From positions 4,417,902-4,481,901 of the forward strand of contig NZ_LR812090.1 in assembly GCF_903772925.1 (NCBI RefSeq): a stretch of 64,000 bases of DNA, read 5' to 3'. A model generated the notes under the pieces. It was not told the origin of the DNA. It did no database searches and was given only the letters and a program-made list of their open reading frames with translations. Each line of letters starts with the position of its first letter. Position 1 is the stretch's first letter. Source of the DNA: Alteromonas macleodii. GTDB taxonomy: Bacteria; Pseudomonadota; Gammaproteobacteria; Enterobacterales; Alteromonadaceae. Positions 17,687-25,732 of the stretch are shown here, piece after piece. The position numbers were made by a program, and so were the translations under genes.

Positions 17687-18497
17687 GATACATCTCCCGG
17701 ATAAGAGCAACATCTCCGGCCCGTAAATCCTTAGCTTTTAGTTTGGTTGTGGGTATGAAAATGTCAAAAGTGAAGTAGCGCTTTGCTAACAGCTGCCTGA
17801 CCTCATAGAGTGATTCTCCCAATGGCAAATCGTACACAGCATCAAGTTCTTTGCAGATTGCTATAATTGTTTTGTTTGGGCTCTTTACAAAATGATGCGC
17901 ATAGAACTCAATTTGCTGAAGCTGCAGTTCCGCATCTTCTTCTTTTCGTTGGGCTGGATAAAGCCAATTGATATTCTTTGTCACCACCGCGGATATATCT
18001 TTCTCAGTTATTAGATACCACGGCAACCCTTTATCCTGCCAATATCGACGCTCGATCTCCAGTTTCTCAACCGTTCTGGAGTCTTGCAGAGCTGAAGCGT
18101 ATTTTGCCTGCAATACAAATCTGGGCTCGCTTTCATTGACTGAATCAACCAAAAAGTCTGATGACATATACTGATTAGTGCCAGCGACACTAGGGTGCTT
18201 AATGCCTGCGGCCCTAGCTAACTGTCGAGTGCTATCACGCTCCAGTGGGAATTGCTCCCGTATTTGGGTGATTTCGCTGTGCCATTCCAGCATCAGGAAT
18301 ACGGAAAGCTCAAGATCTGATAGCAAATGATGGGTACGTTTGGACTTGTGACCAAACACACGGTGTACCCTTCCTAAAGAAGGCAAATCTCTTACTGTTA
18401 ACCAAGGTTTGTAACCTGAATTCAGCCCTCGACCTCTGCCTTCCTTAATCCACTTTGCAAATTGCGTCTCGGAGAACCCGCCGCCTTTTGAGGCCAT
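17670..18497 (-). CDS. tnsA: TnsA endonuclease subunit of the Tn7-type transposase
   Basis: TnsA cuts the 5' ends of the transposon, which together with TnsB gives cut-and-paste movement. The 275-residue protein aligns almost without gaps with Tn7 TnsA (273 residues), and the catalytic residues fall at identical positions: Glu63, Asp114, Gln130 and Lys132 (in LSDLELS, MSSDFLVD and LQAKYA). The C-terminal TnsC-interacting part (KRYFTFDIFIP...) is also present. The gene is intact, first in the tns operon, and overlaps the tnsB reading frame. A TnsB-type repeat lies about 50 bp upstream, suggesting autoregulation. Confidence 0.96.
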   Translation of the reverse strand: MASKGGGFSETQFAKWIKEGRGRGLNSGYKPWLTVRDLPSLGRVHRVFGHKSKRTHHLLSDLELSVFLMLEWHSEITQIREQFPLERDSTRQLARAAGIKHPSVAGTNQYMSSDFLVDSVNESEPRFVLQAKYASALQDSRTVEKLEIERRYWQDKGLPWYLITEKDISAVVTKNINWLYPAQRKEEDAELQLQQIEFYAHHFVKSPNKTIIAICKELDAVYDLPLGESLYEVRQLLAKRYFTFDIFIPTTKLKAKDLRAGDVALIREMYLVSNQ

Positions 18498-18547
18498 GTA
18501 TACACCGCCGATATTTCTAGATTAAGCGAGAATAGGCCTTACCACAT

Positions 18548-18567
18548 AAGTATGCAACTTTATTACT
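18548..18567 (-). promoter_or_regulatory. TnsB-type repeat upstream of tnsA
   Basis: On the minus strand this reads AGTAATAAAGTTGCATACTT, nearly identical to the first left-end repeat. It lies 51-70 nt upstream of the tnsA ATG. In Tn7 the right-end TnsB sites overlap the tns promoter and mediate repression. Here the true right end is more than 4 kb away, so this stand-alone copy may preserve that control (inference). Confidence 0.7.
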
Positions 18568-18581
18568 TATTGTAATATATC

Positions 18582-19691
18582 TTACGAATCCTCTAGCTCT
18601 TTTCTTCCTAACTCAATAATTCTTTGACAGAAAAAGTTCGTTTTTCTCAAATGATCCGCAGTCTTTAACTCTCCCAAACACTCAAGTCCATGGCTAATTA
18701 CAAAAATTCTTCTTGCTATATCATTTAAAAGGTTGATGTAGAGTTCAATATGTAGATTATAAAATTTCAGCCTCCGCTGACTCGCATAGGCTATAAACCC
18801 ATCCAAACATTGGCTAAATCTTCTTAACATTTCTGGCTCTTTCTCATACTGACTAATAATGAAGGCATGAGGATCGCTCTGTTCTTTCATTACTGAATCA
18901 AAAAGTATATAGTTATATCTATATGGGTTAACTTTAGAATCATACTTGTAGTATTCCAAATAACCAGAACTTTTCACATATTCAGAGACCTGTTCGTCGA
19001 ATTCTGGGTATTTAAGTAGAAACTCATTTACATCATTTAATGTATCTATTTCAATATCTTTGATATTTTTATTAGTTTTCACCAAATCTCGGACCTGTCC
19101 TAGCCACTGAAAAGTCTGCATTTGATGCTGAATATTCGGGTCTATTGTATTAGCAAACTCAGCTTCTTCTGGAGAAGCAACTTTTATAACATCAGTTACT
19201 TGATGAAAGGCATTACAAAGGCCTAGCTGTTTAGGTGTGCAATATGCTGGGTTTCTTAGGTTACCCAAATCAACTCCTGCATATTCATAAGCTTTAGCGA
19301 CAAGTCGAGAACAAAATTGTTTTCTTGTTTCTTCTATTTTCAGAAGCGATCTAGCTCGAATCGTAATAGCTTCTGGCAAAGCATATAAACTCCCACATTT
19401 TGAACGAGCAAAAATACACAATTTTTGTATCTGCTGTTCTGATAATTGGCTTTTATGCCTAAAGATAGCCACCTGACTCTCTTTTTCAAATGGCAATCTT
19501 TGCGGGTTTTTAGAGAACACACCTTCTAGAGTGGCCTCTATTGTCGTACCGCCGACATAAATTGCTGCGTGAGAGTACTTACCTAAAGTCATAAATCGAA
19601 TGCCATAACTGGAAAATGACTTGGTTGAAGAGAGAATTATGTCTCCGAGCTTAAGTTTATCTATATCTAAGAGGTACGTTGTTTCATCCAT
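18582..19691 (-). CDS. Permuted papain-like (NlpC/P60, YiiX/YebB type) hydrolase, cargo
   Basis: The 369-residue protein has the order of a permuted NlpC/P60-type cysteine hydrolase in its first 150 residues: KLGDIIL, SHAAIYVG with catalytic His41, IEA with Glu52, and QFCSRLVAKAYEYAG with Cys127. The remaining about 210 residues are helical and not recognised. There is no signal peptide, so it probably acts inside the cell; family members cleave amides, peptides or acyl groups. AGGAAT precedes the ATG. It lies between tnsA and the internal right-end relic and is not part of the Tn7 core, so it is cargo, possibly defensive (inference). Confidence 0.72.
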   Translation of the reverse strand: MDETTYLLDIDKLKLGDIILSSTKSFSSYGIRFMTLGKYSHAAIYVGGTTIEATLEGVFSKNPQRLPFEKESQVAIFRHKSQLSEQQIQKLCIFARSKCGSLYALPEAITIRARSLLKIEETRKQFCSRLVAKAYEYAGVDLGNLRNPAYCTPKQLGLCNAFHQVTDVIKVASPEEAEFANTIDPNIQHQMQTFQWLGQVRDLVKTNKNIKDIEIDTLNDVNEFLLKYPEFDEQVSEYVKSSGYLEYYKYDSKVNPYRYNYILFDSVMKEQSDPHAFIISQYEKEPEMLRRFSQCLDGFIAYASQRRLKFYNLHIELYINLLNDIARRIFVISHGLECLGELKTADHLRKTNFFCQRIIELGRKELEDS

Positions 19692-19784
19692 AAATAAATT
19701 CCTGAGAAATATAGTGAAGACGAAGTCTGTTTAACGCAAGATACCATTTAACGTTAAACTGGCATAGCTGCCGGCTATTTCGTG

Positions 19785-19838
19785 CAGTATTGGTATTAAA
19801 CTATATGACTTAGTATGATACTTTATTACTTTCCCGCA
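19785..19838 (-). repeat. Internal relic of a Tn7-like right end
   Basis: Reading the minus strand from 19838, the sequence starts TGCGGGAAAGTAATAAAG and agrees with the first 30 bp of the true right end at 26 positions. A second repeat follows that resembles the third right-end repeat (GTCATATAGTTTAATACC against GTAATATAGTTTCATACC). The orientation equals that of the true right end. No AAAGT duplication borders it. Confidence 0.78.
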
Positions 19839-19991
19839 GTATGGTCATTCTCTACTGTCTGGGTGCAGCTGGGGCTTCATTATTGAGCCGGTGGTTTTTA
19901 ACCGACTAGTTCGTGAAATCTCTTGCTGGTTTGATAAGCAAATTGGCTGAGGTAGGCATGTAGCGTGAGAGCGGTGCTCTGCTGGATTGAT

Positions 19992-20052
19992 AGTGTGATT
20001 ACGTCAAAATCGCTCGGTACCTGTACCAAATGTATCCTTCGGTAATCACACT
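19992..20052. other. Long inverted repeat in the 19692-20089 intergenic stretch
   Basis: AGTGTGATTAC (19992-20002) pairs perfectly with GTAATCACACT (20042-20052), and a nested GGTAC/GTACC pair lies between them. It sits 38 bp past the stop of the secreted-protein gene and may be its terminator or an RNA structure; there is no T-run. Apart from this and the right-end relic, nothing else was seen in the stretch 19692-20089. Confidence 0.5.
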
Positions 20053-20089
20053 GATGCATCTTGAAGCTAAAAGAAGAGATTACCCTGCA

Positions 20090-21049
20090 TTATTTTCCGC
20101 AATCGGGTGGGGTGTGGCAACCAGCATCAGAAACCCTGCCGTCAGGCCACTCAACTGTCGTACATACTGCTAAACAGCCGCCGCCTACTCCTCCCGAAGC
20201 AGGTGGAAGAGAGCTTGATGAAGTAGATATGTTTGGTACACTATCTAAATACTTCAAAAAAGAAATTGCATTCACTGCTGAACCTAAACTTCCGTTTTCA
20301 ATTAAGCTTTTAAATTGTTTGGCTTCTAAGTCATTCAATGGCATTCTTGTGCCGTCCGCAAAATATGCTCGGTTTGTACATGTGACCTTGATATAAGGCT
20401 TTCCATCTTTGGCAATTAATTCCAGCTTAACTTCCAATAAGGATTCATCATCGAAGGGAATACTAATAATGCTAGTGTTATATTTATTAGTAAGCATGTC
20501 GATCACTTCTTTTTTAAATAGCTCTAAAAAGGGTATTTTTTTAAGCTTACTGTCTACCAGCAAACTTTGCTGCTGATATTCATCTAATGTTTCTAAAATT
20601 TCCTCTATTGACGCTGCAACACCAGCTTTATATTGCGGATTAAGGCCATCAGCAGCACTTTTATAGATATCATGACCTTCCATCGTGACATCATATTCTC
20701 CGACGCTTTGAATGGTGTAGGCAATCTTAGAGTAGGCGTTCGAAATATCCTTTATATCACGTTCTATCTGATTTTGATTATGCCTGGTGGGCTTCATCTT
20801 TACAGATGAACCTCCACTTGGAAAGCCTCCTCCTGAACCGCTTGATGATACAACTTCAAACTCTCTAAAATTACCAGTCATTGGGTCAATTATAAGAATG
20901 TCTTTAAAAGTAGGAGCTTGGAGGATATAGATTTCGGCGAGATTTCTCATTTGTGCATCAGAACATCGCTCACATTCCAGAACTTCCGCATTTTGCCCAA
21001 AAGCATTAAAAGATAAAATCAACGCAAATGTTACGAACAACCTTTTCAT
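20090..21049 (-). CDS. Secreted protein of unknown function, cargo
   Basis: The 319-residue product has a clear signal peptide (MKRLFVTFALILSFNAFG then QN). A CERC pair follows at the mature N-terminus, then a glycine/serine linker (about 68-81), a helical middle, and a beta-rich region with CTNRAYFADGTRMPL. Near the end a second Gly-rich linker leads to a Cys-rich tail (CLAVCTTVEWPDG...CHTPPDCG). AAGGA precedes the ATG. I do not recognise the family. It is carried between the internal and true right ends, facing away from the lipoprotein operon. A role at the cell surface is inferred from the signal peptide only. Confidence 0.75.
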   Translation of the reverse strand: MKRLFVTFALILSFNAFGQNAEVLECERCSDAQMRNLAEIYILQAPTFKDILIIDPMTGNFREFEVVSSSGSGGGFPSGGSSVKMKPTRHNQNQIERDIKDISNAYSKIAYTIQSVGEYDVTMEGHDIYKSAADGLNPQYKAGVAASIEEILETLDEYQQQSLLVDSKLKKIPFLELFKKEVIDMLTNKYNTSIISIPFDDESLLEVKLELIAKDGKPYIKVTCTNRAYFADGTRMPLNDLEAKQFKSLIENGSLGSAVNAISFLKYLDSVPNISTSSSSLPPASGGVGGGCLAVCTTVEWPDGRVSDAGCHTPPDCGK

Positions 21050-21507
21050 AAAAATCCTTTTTCCACATTCTGTTCAATTATCAAGCAGGCTCAAGATTGT
21101 CATGCGTTCAGATTACTGTCAACACTTATCAACGTCTTGATGAAGAGAATAAACTAGTTTGCTTCTTGCGCTGATACAGTAATAGTTTTTCTCAACAAGT
21201 CTCTCCATTCTCTACACTGTCCTGAGTAATGCGTGCTAGATTGATGTTGGTGGTCGTCGCCGGGTTCCTGATGTATGGCCTTCCGTATCTATGCGCTAAT
21301 GCGGTTCAGATTATCCACCTCCGGACTAAAGCATGGAGAATCTGTTCGGCCTTCAGTTTGCATTTTGGGGTCTCGTGATTCTCGGTCATTTTTGAGGCAG
21401 TTAGGCATCTTACCCACGCATTTTTTATTATTTCTTGCATCTCGGGAAATCGAGGCTACCTTTAATCTGTCATATACTCACAAACCATAGATTATAGGGA
21501 ATTTGTC
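21050..21507. other. Intergenic stretch between divergent cargo genes
   Basis: This 458-bp stretch separates the secreted-protein gene from the lipoprotein gene, which point away from each other, so promoters for both are expected here. I see no convincing ORF, repeat or operator. Confidence 0.4.
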
Positions 21508-21708
21508 ATGGACAGATCATTTCTCGTATCTTGTGTTGTATTAGGCCTTGCCGGATGCAGTAGCTTCCAAGCCCCTCAGTATCTGAAGAATCCTCTAGGT
21601 CATTCGCTATCATCCCCCGGTTCTGATGACAGAAAAACGCGAGATTTGCTCGCTATAAACATGTTAGCCCTCATTTCTATTTTTAACACACCGAGGATAA
21701 TCTCATGA
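21508..21708 (+). CDS. Small lipoprotein, cargo
   Basis: The 66-residue product has a lipoprotein signal peptide with lipobox LAGC (Cys17) after MDRSFLVSCVVLG. The mature part is only about 50 residues, with a hydrophobic stretch near the end (LLAINMLALISIF). GGGAA precedes the ATG. Its stop overlaps the next start as ATGA, so it is coupled with the 11-residue-repeat protein. It may anchor or export a partner, but the function is unknown. Confidence 0.65.
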   Translation: MDRSFLVSCVVLGLAGCSSFQAPQYLKNPLGHSLSSPGSDDRKTRDLLAINMLALISIFNTPRIIS

Positions 21709-22496
21709 GTCCAAGAGAAAAAGTTGTTACAGCAATGGAAAACGGAATTAAAAAAATCGAAGAAGTTTTTACCCCGCTTATTGCGAGTATAGAGCTTAAA
21801 ATAGGAATTTTACAAAAGGCCGGCCAAGACCCATCAAATTACTTTGACTTAGACGACAATGAGTTCGTTAACTATTTAGAAATTAGGGATGCTTACATCG
21901 CCGAAAAGGAGAAAACCGTCAAAGAATTTTCCGCGAAGATGGATGACGAGCTTAAGAAATTCGATGAAGCGGACACGCCAGAAAAAGAGGGTGGAGAGAT
22001 ACCGTGGGCTGAGGTCGCGTTCTATTTACTCGAATCTGCTATGGAAAATGGCATTAAAATTAAAATTGGTGATATTGAATGGGATTCTACCAGACCCCTT
22101 GGAGGAGAAGGATCAGTTTTTGAAGAAATGAGAAGTGCTGCTATGCGCAGTATGGGCATTGACCCAGACAGTGATCTCGGCAAAGCATTGAAAGATCCAA
22201 TTAATGCAATCGGAGATCTTGCTGAAAACCTAGGTGCTGAAGGCGAAAAGGCAATGGAAAATATTCGAATCGCCACAGATAAGGCATTCACTGACGCCAA
22301 GCGAGAAAGTGACAAAGCGCTTACAAATGCTAAGAACGCTACTGATAAAGCACTTACCGACGTTAAGCGTGAAGCAGACAAAGCCCTCACAGATGCGAGA
22401 AAAACCGTTGAAAAAGCAGTTCGAGATGTAGCGCGGGAGTTAGGTCGTCTTCTTCCCAAGCCGCCCAGTATCAAGCCAATTCGTATAAAGTGGTGA
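21705..22496 (+). CDS. Charged protein with five 11-residue helical repeats, cargo
   Basis: The 263-residue protein is strongly charged and helical. From about residue 188 to 243 it holds five consecutive 11-residue units of the type TDKALTDAKRE, predicted to form a long amphipathic helix like those of LEA or apolipoprotein-type proteins. It ends with a basic, proline-containing tail (PKPPSIKPIRIKW). There is no signal peptide. GAGG precedes the ATG, and the start overlaps the lipoprotein stop. Possible roles are membrane-surface binding or a scaffold; I do not recognise a family. Confidence 0.72.
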   Translation: MSPREKVVTAMENGIKKIEEVFTPLIASIELKIGILQKAGQDPSNYFDLDDNEFVNYLEIRDAYIAEKEKTVKEFSAKMDDELKKFDEADTPEKEGGEIPWAEVAFYLLESAMENGIKIKIGDIEWDSTRPLGGEGSVFEEMRSAAMRSMGIDPDSDLGKALKDPINAIGDLAENLGAEGEKAMENIRIATDKAFTDAKRESDKALTNAKNATDKALTDVKREADKALTDARKTVEKAVRDVARELGRLLPKPPSIKPIRIKW

Positions 22497-22751
22497 GTGT
22501 CCGGTCTGTTGAGAGCTAACAACTGTATGCAGTCGACCCGCTCTCCGCTTCGTCTTCGGCTACGCTACAAGCGGGCGGCTGATACAGGGCGTTGAAAGTC
22601 CGCTTAGCAACGAGGTTTTTATTAATTATCCTAAAGTTTTCTCACAGGTAAATGAAACCTATCTATACAAAGCTGTAAAATGAACGAACGCTCCTTGTCT
22701 CAAGCAGACCACCGCTTTAGCTGAGGTGATGGCCAACAAATCGCTCAAAGG

Positions 22752-22775
22752 ACACCACCGCTTTCGCGGTGGTGT
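22752..22775. terminator. Strong hairpin just inside the right end
   Basis: ACACCACCGC and GCGGTGGTGT form a perfect 10-bp stem with a TTTC loop. It lies 256 bp past the stop of the repeat-protein gene and 19 bp inside the right-end repeats. It lacks a T-run, so a transcription block in or out of the element is only a possibility. Confidence 0.45.
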
Positions 22776-22793
22776 TGGTACAAAGCGACCAAT

Positions 22794-22862
22794 GAGGTAT
22801 GAAACTATATTACTCAGTATGGCACTTTAATACTGAGTATGAGACTTTATTACTATCCCACA
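22794..22862 (-). repeat. Tn7-like right end with three packed TnsB-type repeats
   Basis: Read on the minus strand from 22862, the end TGTGGGA is followed by three adjoining repeats about 22 bp apart, at about 22835-22853, 22813-22834 and 22794-22815. Cores are AATAAAGTCTCATACT, ATTAAAGTGCCATACT and AATATAGTTTCATACC. Packed right-end and spaced left-end repeats are the Tn7 pattern. Confidence 0.9.
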
Positions 22863-22885
22863 AAAGTTGCTTTAACAGCGTTGAG
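22863..22885 (-). other. attTn7 remainder: target duplication and glmS 3' flank
   Basis: AAAGT (22863-22867) is the target duplication, repeated at 3453-3457. The 18 bp between it and the glmS stop codon (TAG, 22886-22888) match the known spacing of TnsD-directed insertion past glmS. Confidence 0.92.
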
Positions 22886-24718
22886 CTATTCCACTGTAAC
22901 CGACTTTGCCAAGTTACGCGGCTGGTCAACGTCCGTACCTTTGATTAACGCTACATAGTAGCTCAATAGCTGTAGCGGCAAGGTATAAATGATAGGTGCA
23001 ATTGGCTCGTCGCAGTGCGGTACATCAATAACACGCATGGTTTCATCCCCTGCAAACGCGGCATCTTTATCAGCAAATACATACATGATACCGCCACGGG
23101 CACGCACTTCTTCAACGTTCGATTTTAGTTTTTCGAGAAGTTCATTATTTGGTGCCACCACAATTACCGGCATTTCATCATCGATTAGCGCAAGCGGACC
23201 GTGTTTCAATTCACCAGACGCATAGGCTTCGGCGTGAATGTAAGAAATCTCTTTAAGCTTAAGCGCTCCCTCCATGGCGATAGGATATTGATCGCCACGA
23301 CCTAGGAACAAACTGTGGTTCTTATCTGCAAATTCTTCAGCTAAATCTTCGATGCCGCCAGTAATAGCTAAGGTCTCTTCAAGCTTGGCAGGCAAGCTGT
23401 GAAGCGCAGATACTATGGCCTTGCTGTCGGCCTCGGTCATACCATTCTCTTTGCCTAATGCAAGGGTTAGCATAAGGAAAGCAGCAAGCTGGGTAGTGAA
23501 GGCTTTGGTAGACGCTACCCCAATTTCCGCGCCAGCGCGGGTCATAAATGCTAGGTCAGATTCGCGTACCAACGACGAGCCCTGAACGTTACAAATGGTC
23601 AAACTAGACATATAGCCAAGCTCTTTGGCTAAGCGAAGTGCGGCTAGCGTATCGGCTGTCTCGCCTGATTGAGAAATCGTAATAAGCAGGCTGTTTGGGT
23701 GAACCACTGACTTGCGATAACGAAACTCTGATGCAATTTCTACGTTACACGACACATTGGCGTACTGCTCTAGCCAGTAGCGCGCCGTCATTCCAGCGTG
23801 GTAACTAGTACCACAGGCAATAATTTGAACGTGTTTAACCTTTTTATATATTTCATCAGCACCTTCACCAAATACGTCTGCGGTAAGACCGTTCTCATCA
23901 ATACGATCTTTAAGCGCGTTGCGCACAACCGTTGGCTGTTCGTGTATTTCTTTAAGCATATAGTGGCGATAACCCGCTTTGTCACCCGCATCGTGCTCTA
24001 CGTTTGACTCAATCACTTCACGCTCGACGGCGTTACCGCCTTTATCAAAGATCTTAACGTCGCGACGCGTGATCTCTGCTACATCGCCTTCTTCTAAAAA
24101 GATAAAGCGGCGTGTCACTGGCAGAAGTGCCATTTGATCTGATGCAATAAAGTTCTCGCCAAGTCCTAAACCTATAACTAGCGGGCTGCCTGAGCGTGCA
24201 ACCACTACGCGGCTTGGGTCTTCTTTATCCATGATGACGGTGCCATAAGCGCCGTGAAAAGTTTTAACCGCACTTTGCACTGCTTCAAGCAGAGCTTTAC
24301 CCGACTTTAGTTCTTCGTGCACAGTATGAGCAATGGTTTCAGTGTCAGTGTCGCTGGTAAAGGTGTAGCCCTTTTCTTTTAGCTGAGCTTTTAGATTTAC
24401 GTAGTTTTCAATAATACCGTTGTGAACAACGGCTACGCGCTCGGTTGAAAAGTGCGGGTGAGCATTCGCTTCAGTTACGCCACCATGGGTTGCCCATCGG
24501 GTATGTGCAATTCCTGTAGTACCTAAGGCTTCGCCTGCTGCTACCGCGTCAGCCAGCTCTTGTACTTTACCTGTACGACGAATACGGGTAAGCGTACCGT
24601 CGTTTTGCAACAGCGCTACACCAGCTGAATCATAGCCGCGATATTCTAGTCTTTTTAATCCTTCTAGAAGAATTTCTACCACGTTACGTTCAGCAACAGC
24701 GCCAACAATTCCACACAT
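22886..24718 (-). CDS. glmS: Glutamine-fructose-6-phosphate aminotransferase (isomerizing)
   Basis: GlmS makes glucosamine-6-phosphate from fructose-6-phosphate and glutamine, the first step towards UDP-GlcNAc for peptidoglycan and LPS. The 610-residue protein has the N-terminal nucleophile Cys2 (MCGIVGAV), the class II glutaminase domain (to about 240) and two SIS domains with SQSGETADT, and ends in the conserved LAKSVTVE, the DNA for which TnsD recognises. It starts 2 bp after the DeoR-family gene, forming a two-gene operon. Its own terminator was separated from it by the transposon. Confidence 0.99.
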   Translation of the reverse strand: MCGIVGAVAERNVVEILLEGLKRLEYRGYDSAGVALLQNDGTLTRIRRTGKVQELADAVAAGEALGTTGIAHTRWATHGGVTEANAHPHFSTERVAVVHNGIIENYVNLKAQLKEKGYTFTSDTDTETIAHTVHEELKSGKALLEAVQSAVKTFHGAYGTVIMDKEDPSRVVVARSGSPLVIGLGLGENFIASDQMALLPVTRRFIFLEEGDVAEITRRDVKIFDKGGNAVEREVIESNVEHDAGDKAGYRHYMLKEIHEQPTVVRNALKDRIDENGLTADVFGEGADEIYKKVKHVQIIACGTSYHAGMTARYWLEQYANVSCNVEIASEFRYRKSVVHPNSLLITISQSGETADTLAALRLAKELGYMSSLTICNVQGSSLVRESDLAFMTRAGAEIGVASTKAFTTQLAAFLMLTLALGKENGMTEADSKAIVSALHSLPAKLEETLAITGGIEDLAEEFADKNHSLFLGRGDQYPIAMEGALKLKEISYIHAEAYASGELKHGPLALIDDEMPVIVVAPNNELLEKLKSNVEEVRARGGIMYVFADKDAAFAGDETMRVIDVPHCDEPIAPIIYTLPLQLLSYYVALIKGTDVDQPRNLAKSVTVE

Positions 24719-24720
24719 AA

Positions 24721-25530
24721 TTATTCTCCACTCGGCGCTGCAATAAGCACGGTCACGCCCTGATTTTCAATATTAAGTTTGTCTTCATCACTAATGCCTT
24801 CATCAGTAATCAAAACAGAAATGTTTTTCCAGCTCAGCTCTAGGTTAGGCATTTTATGCGTTAATTTTTTTGAGCTGGCTAATACCGCCACCTTTGTTGC
24901 AGCCTCGGCCATGGCCCGGGTCACACCAATAAGTTCGTTAAAGGTGGTAGTGCCTCTGTTTACATCAATGCCCGCTGCACCAATAAACGCAATGTCAAAA
25001 CTATAGGCGCTAACTAACTGTTCAGCCATTGCACCTTGGAACGACTGAGACTGGGCATCCCATGTCCCTCCCACCATCAATACCGTAGGCTCTTTAGCAC
25101 TTTGGGTAAGATAATTGGCAGTGGATAGCGTATTGGTCATTACCACTAAGTCATCAATATCCGATAGGTAAGGCAAGACTGACGCAGTAGTTGAGCCGCA
25201 ATCTATAACTATCTTATTGCCCGGTTTAACTAAACCTGCCGCACACTGACCAATTGCTTTAATTATTGGGCTAGGCGTCTGGCTTGAGTAAGCTTCATTA
25301 GTGATGGATTGAGAAGAGTGAGTATCTAAGGCTATTGATGGCACAGGCACTGCGCCACCAAACTGGCGAATAAGCAAACCTTGCTGAGAAAGGGCAGCAA
25401 GATCTTTTCTTATGGTGACTTCAGAGGTAGCAAAACGCACGGCCAAATCTTCAACTTGTGACTGACCGTGTTCTTTCACCCACGCCACTATCTGTTGGCG
25501 GCGCCGTTCAACTGATTGACTACTTTTCAA
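24721..25530 (-). CDS. DeoR/GlpR-family transcriptional regulator, glmS operon
   Basis: The N-terminal HTH ([15 protein letters not shown]...[23 protein letters not shown]) and C-terminal sugar-phosphate-sensing domain ([29 protein letters not shown]) are typical of DeoR regulators. I chose the TTG at 25528-25530, which follows GAGG closely and puts the HTH near the N-terminus; the frame stays open to a GTG at 25599, which would add 23 residues. Location directly before glmS suggests that it controls amino-sugar synthesis in response to a sugar phosphate (inference). Confidence 0.88.
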   Translation of the reverse strand: MKSSQSVERRRQQIVAWVKEHGQSQVEDLAVRFATSEVTIRKDLAALSQQGLLIRQFGGAVPVPSIALDTHSSQSITNEAYSSQTPSPIIKAIGQCAAGLVKPGNKIVIDCGSTTASVLPYLSDIDDLVVMTNTLSTANYLTQSAKEPTVLMVGGTWDAQSQSFQGAMAEQLVSAYSFDIAFIGAAGIDVNRGTTTFNELIGVTRAMAEAATKVAVLASSKKLTHKMPNLELSWKNISVLITDEGISDEDKLNIENQGVTVLIAAPSGE

Positions 25531-25732
25531 TATAACCTCAATGGCTTTACGAATTACTTTAGCGCTTGCCAGCGCGTTTGGAGCTTGCTGTACAAACACG
25601 CCGGCGCGTTAGCTTCATGAGTATTTCGTAAATAATACGCTTCTCACAGCCCATAACTTTCAAAACGAAAGCTATGGATTACAAATTGAAAGCATCGTAA
25701 GTTAAATTGAAACTTTGATCAAGATAGTTTGT

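Larger units (their letters stand above)
3458..22862 (-). mobile_element. Tn7-like transposon in attTn7 downstream of glmS
   Basis: Both ends start TGTGGGA and agree at 17 of 19 terminal positions. They are flanked by identical 5-bp duplications (AAAGT at 3453-3457 and 22863-22867). The right end is next to glmS, with 18 bp between the glmS stop and the duplication, matching the orientation and position known for TnsD-directed Tn7 insertion. Genes in order from the right end are cargo, tnsA, tnsB, tnsC, tnsD, tnsE, then cargo to the left end. The three left-end repeats are spaced; the right-end repeats are packed together, as in Tn7. tnsB, tnsD and tnsE are damaged, so the copy is probably immobile unless helped by another element. 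Confidence 0.96.
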
